DNA from: Burkholderia sp. OK233
Lineage (GTDB): Bacteria; Pseudomonadota; Gammaproteobacteria; Burkholderiales; Burkholderiaceae
DNA: 64,000 nucleotides
Direction: 5' to 3'
Assembly (NCBI RefSeq): GCF_900230185.1
Contig: NZ_OCSR01000001.1
Coordinates: forward strand, 5,828,001-5,892,000
A program made the position numbers and the translations under genes. Positions 62,134 through 64,000 of this stretch are shown here, in pieces. Below the pieces are notes generated by a model. The model was not told the DNA's origin. It saw nothing but the letters and a program-made list of their open reading frames with translations, and did no database searches. Every line of letters begins with the position of its first letter. Within the stretch, counting starts at the first letter, position 1.

Positions 62134-63655
62134 TCCGTTGAAGTGTTGCTCATAGCAAAGGCGACATCGGCATAGCGCGACTCGATGGTACTGCGTGTCT
62201 CATCGCGCAGCATGTACGGATTTTCCGTCGGGGTACGCCAGGTGAATCGACCCTTGCGACTGGTAACAAGACGCCGAAGCGCCACCGCCCCATACCAACC
62301 TCGACTATTCTGGCCTTTTAACACCCATGTTGTAGCCTGTCCCGGCCCTGGTGCTCGGATAAGATCGCGCATCAGCGATCTGAAGCCTCGCCGATACTTG
62401 CGCGCGAGCCAATAGCCGAGTTTCCAGAAGACGGTACGGTCCAGCCGGCCAAACAGGGTCGCCGTGTAGTCGGTGTATTGATAGAAGGCAGCCCAGCCAG
62501 CAATTTGCCGATTCAGGCTCTCCACCAGGTCCATCCGATTCATGCTGTAATTGCCCGACAGTTGTTTGACTAACCGCCCGGCAAAGCCCCGATACTTCTC
62601 CCACGGAATGGTCGTTACGGGCCGCAGGCGCCCGCGTGGTCCGCGCTTGCGGATGATGCGGTGACCAAGGAAGACGAAGCCGTCGTTCACATGCGTTATA
62701 TGGGTCTTCTCCATATTCAGCGTGAGCTTCAGTTCATCTTCAAGGAACCCACGGCACGCTTCGCGTACTGCCTCGGCATGTTCACGGGTTCCCTTGACAA
62801 CGATCACAAAGTCATCCGCATACCGACAGTAGGAGATAGCTGGTTTCCACTGCCGGTTTTCTCGCACAGTAATAGGACGCTGCTTGAGAATGGCGAAGTT
62901 CCACGCCCACCGATCCTTCCGCACTTTCTTGTTCAGGTAGTTCGCTTGCATCCACGCATCGAATTCATGCAGCATGATGTTGGATAACAAGGGCGAGATG
63001 ACACCGCCCTGAGGAACGCCTTCGCTCGCAGCGCGAAACAGATCACGATCAACGCAGCCCGCCTTGATGAACTTCCAGAGCAGGACAAGGAAGCGCTGGT
63101 CGGCGATCCGATTGCGGATTCCCTTAAGTAGCAAACGATGATGAACTGTGTCGAAGTAGCTGGCGAGGTCGCCCTCAATAACCCAGCGTCCGGCAGTACT
63201 GCGTTCATCACCGTCTTGCAGCTGAAGCTTCACCGTGCGAATCGCGTGATGTACGCTACGGGCAGGCCTAAAGCCGTATGAAGCCGGGTGGAAATCACTC
63301 TCCCAGATAGGCTCCATCACCATCAGCATTGCCCGCTGCACGATCCGATCCCGCAGACAAGGAATGCCGAGTGGCCTGAGCTTGCCGTTCGCTTTCGGTA
63401 TGTACACTCGACGTGCTGGCAGGGGTCTGTACGAGCCCCCCAGCAGCTCTTCGCGTATTGTCGCCAGTTCATGCTGGAGGTTCGCTTCCATCATGCGCTT
63501 GTCAACGCCGTCCACGCCCGGCGTGCGGGCTCCGCTAGAAGCAAGCGGATACGAGCCGCTTCGCTCAGCCAATTCTTGTCGGCAATCAGTCTCAGGAGTC
63601 GATCGAACTTGCGCTCTTTGTTCTCCGTTGACCATGTCGCTAGTTTGCTTTGCAT
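62118..63655 (-). pseudogene. ltrA: Group II intron reverse transcriptase/maturase (outer intron), N-terminal frameshift
   Basis: The natural start is the ATG at 63655 (MQSKLATWSTENKERKFDRL, LRLIADKNWLSEAARI). One base is missing near 63540, after which the frame changes to LASSGARTPGVDGVDKRMME and stays open to 62118. Everything catalytic follows: VYIPKANGKLRPLGIPCLRD, YGFRPARSVHHAI, SEGVPQGGVISPLLSNIML (RT4), YCRYADDFVIVVKG (YADD) and FVFLGHRI, then the maturase segment QIAGWAAFYQYTDYTATLFG. An ATG at 63635 in the shifted frame could yield a protein with a scrambled first 30 residues. Activity is doubtful. Confidence 0.85.
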
Positions 63656-64000
63656 TTCACTGATTATCAAAGGTCTTCACCTCACTACGGTCAGTTAATT
63701 AACCAAGCAAACCACTTCAACTGCCTCCCTTCGCCATGTAGCCGGCTTTCCCGACCTCGGACTACTACGGAGGCTCCGCCAGCCTGCACATCATCGGGGG
63801 CACACTCCCTTAGCATCTGTGCAAGCCTTCCCCAGTTCACATGCTGGACTCAACGCATGGGCGAGGTTGCCTGTCGCAGTCTTTATCCTTGCTTTCCGCA
63901 AGTCGTCGCGAACACCACGGTCTAGCTGCGCGCTCCCCATGGTTCCTTGCTGCCCGGCATACATATCCAGTCAGCATTCGTGTCGCCGGGTCATACGTGT

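Larger units (their letters stand above)
62101..64000 (-). mobile_element. Outer group II intron, right part, running off the window
   Basis: From the domain V at 62101 through the reverse transcriptase to the structured 5' RNA domains at 63656-64000 (GC-rich, without a coding frame). The GUGYG start is not inside the window. With 60055-60101 it forms one intron split by the inner one. Confidence 0.7.

Noticed and set aside
1..64000. CRISPR arrays, tRNA and rRNA genes
   Set aside because: No regularly spaced direct repeats and no cloverleaf or rRNA-like sequence were noticed on reading; a tRNA scan was not possible here.

Overview
The window looks like a chromosomal or megaplasmid stretch from a Burkholderiaceae bacterium (Paraburkholderia, Caballeronia or Burkholderia type). 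Evidence: high GC, a Burkholderia-type trimeric porin, a complete-order mdc malonate operon with a LysR regulator, Tar-like chemoreceptor architecture, and many IS elements typical of the group. No rRNA, tRNA or CRISPR was seen. The region is an accessory, decaying one: intact catabolic operons alternate with pseudogenes, IS relics and group II introns.

Region by region. 1-2.6 kb: partial gene, a hypothetical ORF, then an ECF sigma / zinc anti-sigma pair. 3.2-9.7 kb: two candidate type III effectors, a divergent protein-kinase-like protein (minus) and a HopX/XopE/RipE-like transglutaminase-fold protein (plus). They flank a dead PAS-ECF sigma gene. Each effector has a TTCG-N16-TTCG box about 171-172 nt before its start codon and a YANNNT -10 motif 32 nt past the box. 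A secreted alginate-lyase-family protein follows the second effector closely. 9.8-15.2 kb: orphan Cache histidine kinase, TcuC-like tricarboxylate symporter, decayed tcuB and a decayed response regulator, i.e. a collapsing tricarballylate/citrate locus. 15.3-24.6 kb: porin, beta-propeller lipoprotein, an IS701 element (20-bp terminal repeats, TTAG duplication) inside older IS debris, and a second alginate-lyase-family lipoprotein with a LamG domain.

24.7-32.3 kb: two GntR regulators, a kinase-phospholyase fusion divergent from a D-amino-acid-oxidase-like enzyme with palindromic operators between them, a type II HAD dehalogenase and an Lrp regulator. 32.5-39.6 kb: sugar-type ABC importer, zinc dehydrogenase and tagaturonate-reductase-like enzyme under a divergent FadR-type regulator; the set fits L-galactonate or L-gulonate uptake and oxidation. 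40-43.4 kb: a degraded duplicate of the dehalogenase/oxidase module, with a cupin and one intact oxidase. 43.6-49 kb: Tn5-type IS4 element, second beta-propeller lipoprotein, chemoreceptor.

49.4-59.3 kb: acetyl-CoA synthetase, MdcR and the mdc operon (A-B-C-D-E-L-M-H), in which mdcG appears reduced to a 28-codon stub. Malonate would be imported by MdcLM, loaded on MdcC, decarboxylated by MdcDE, and the resulting acetate recycled by MdcA and Acs. 59.5-64 kb: an IS6 transposase cut by a group II intron that is itself split by a second group II intron exactly at its domain V/VI junction.
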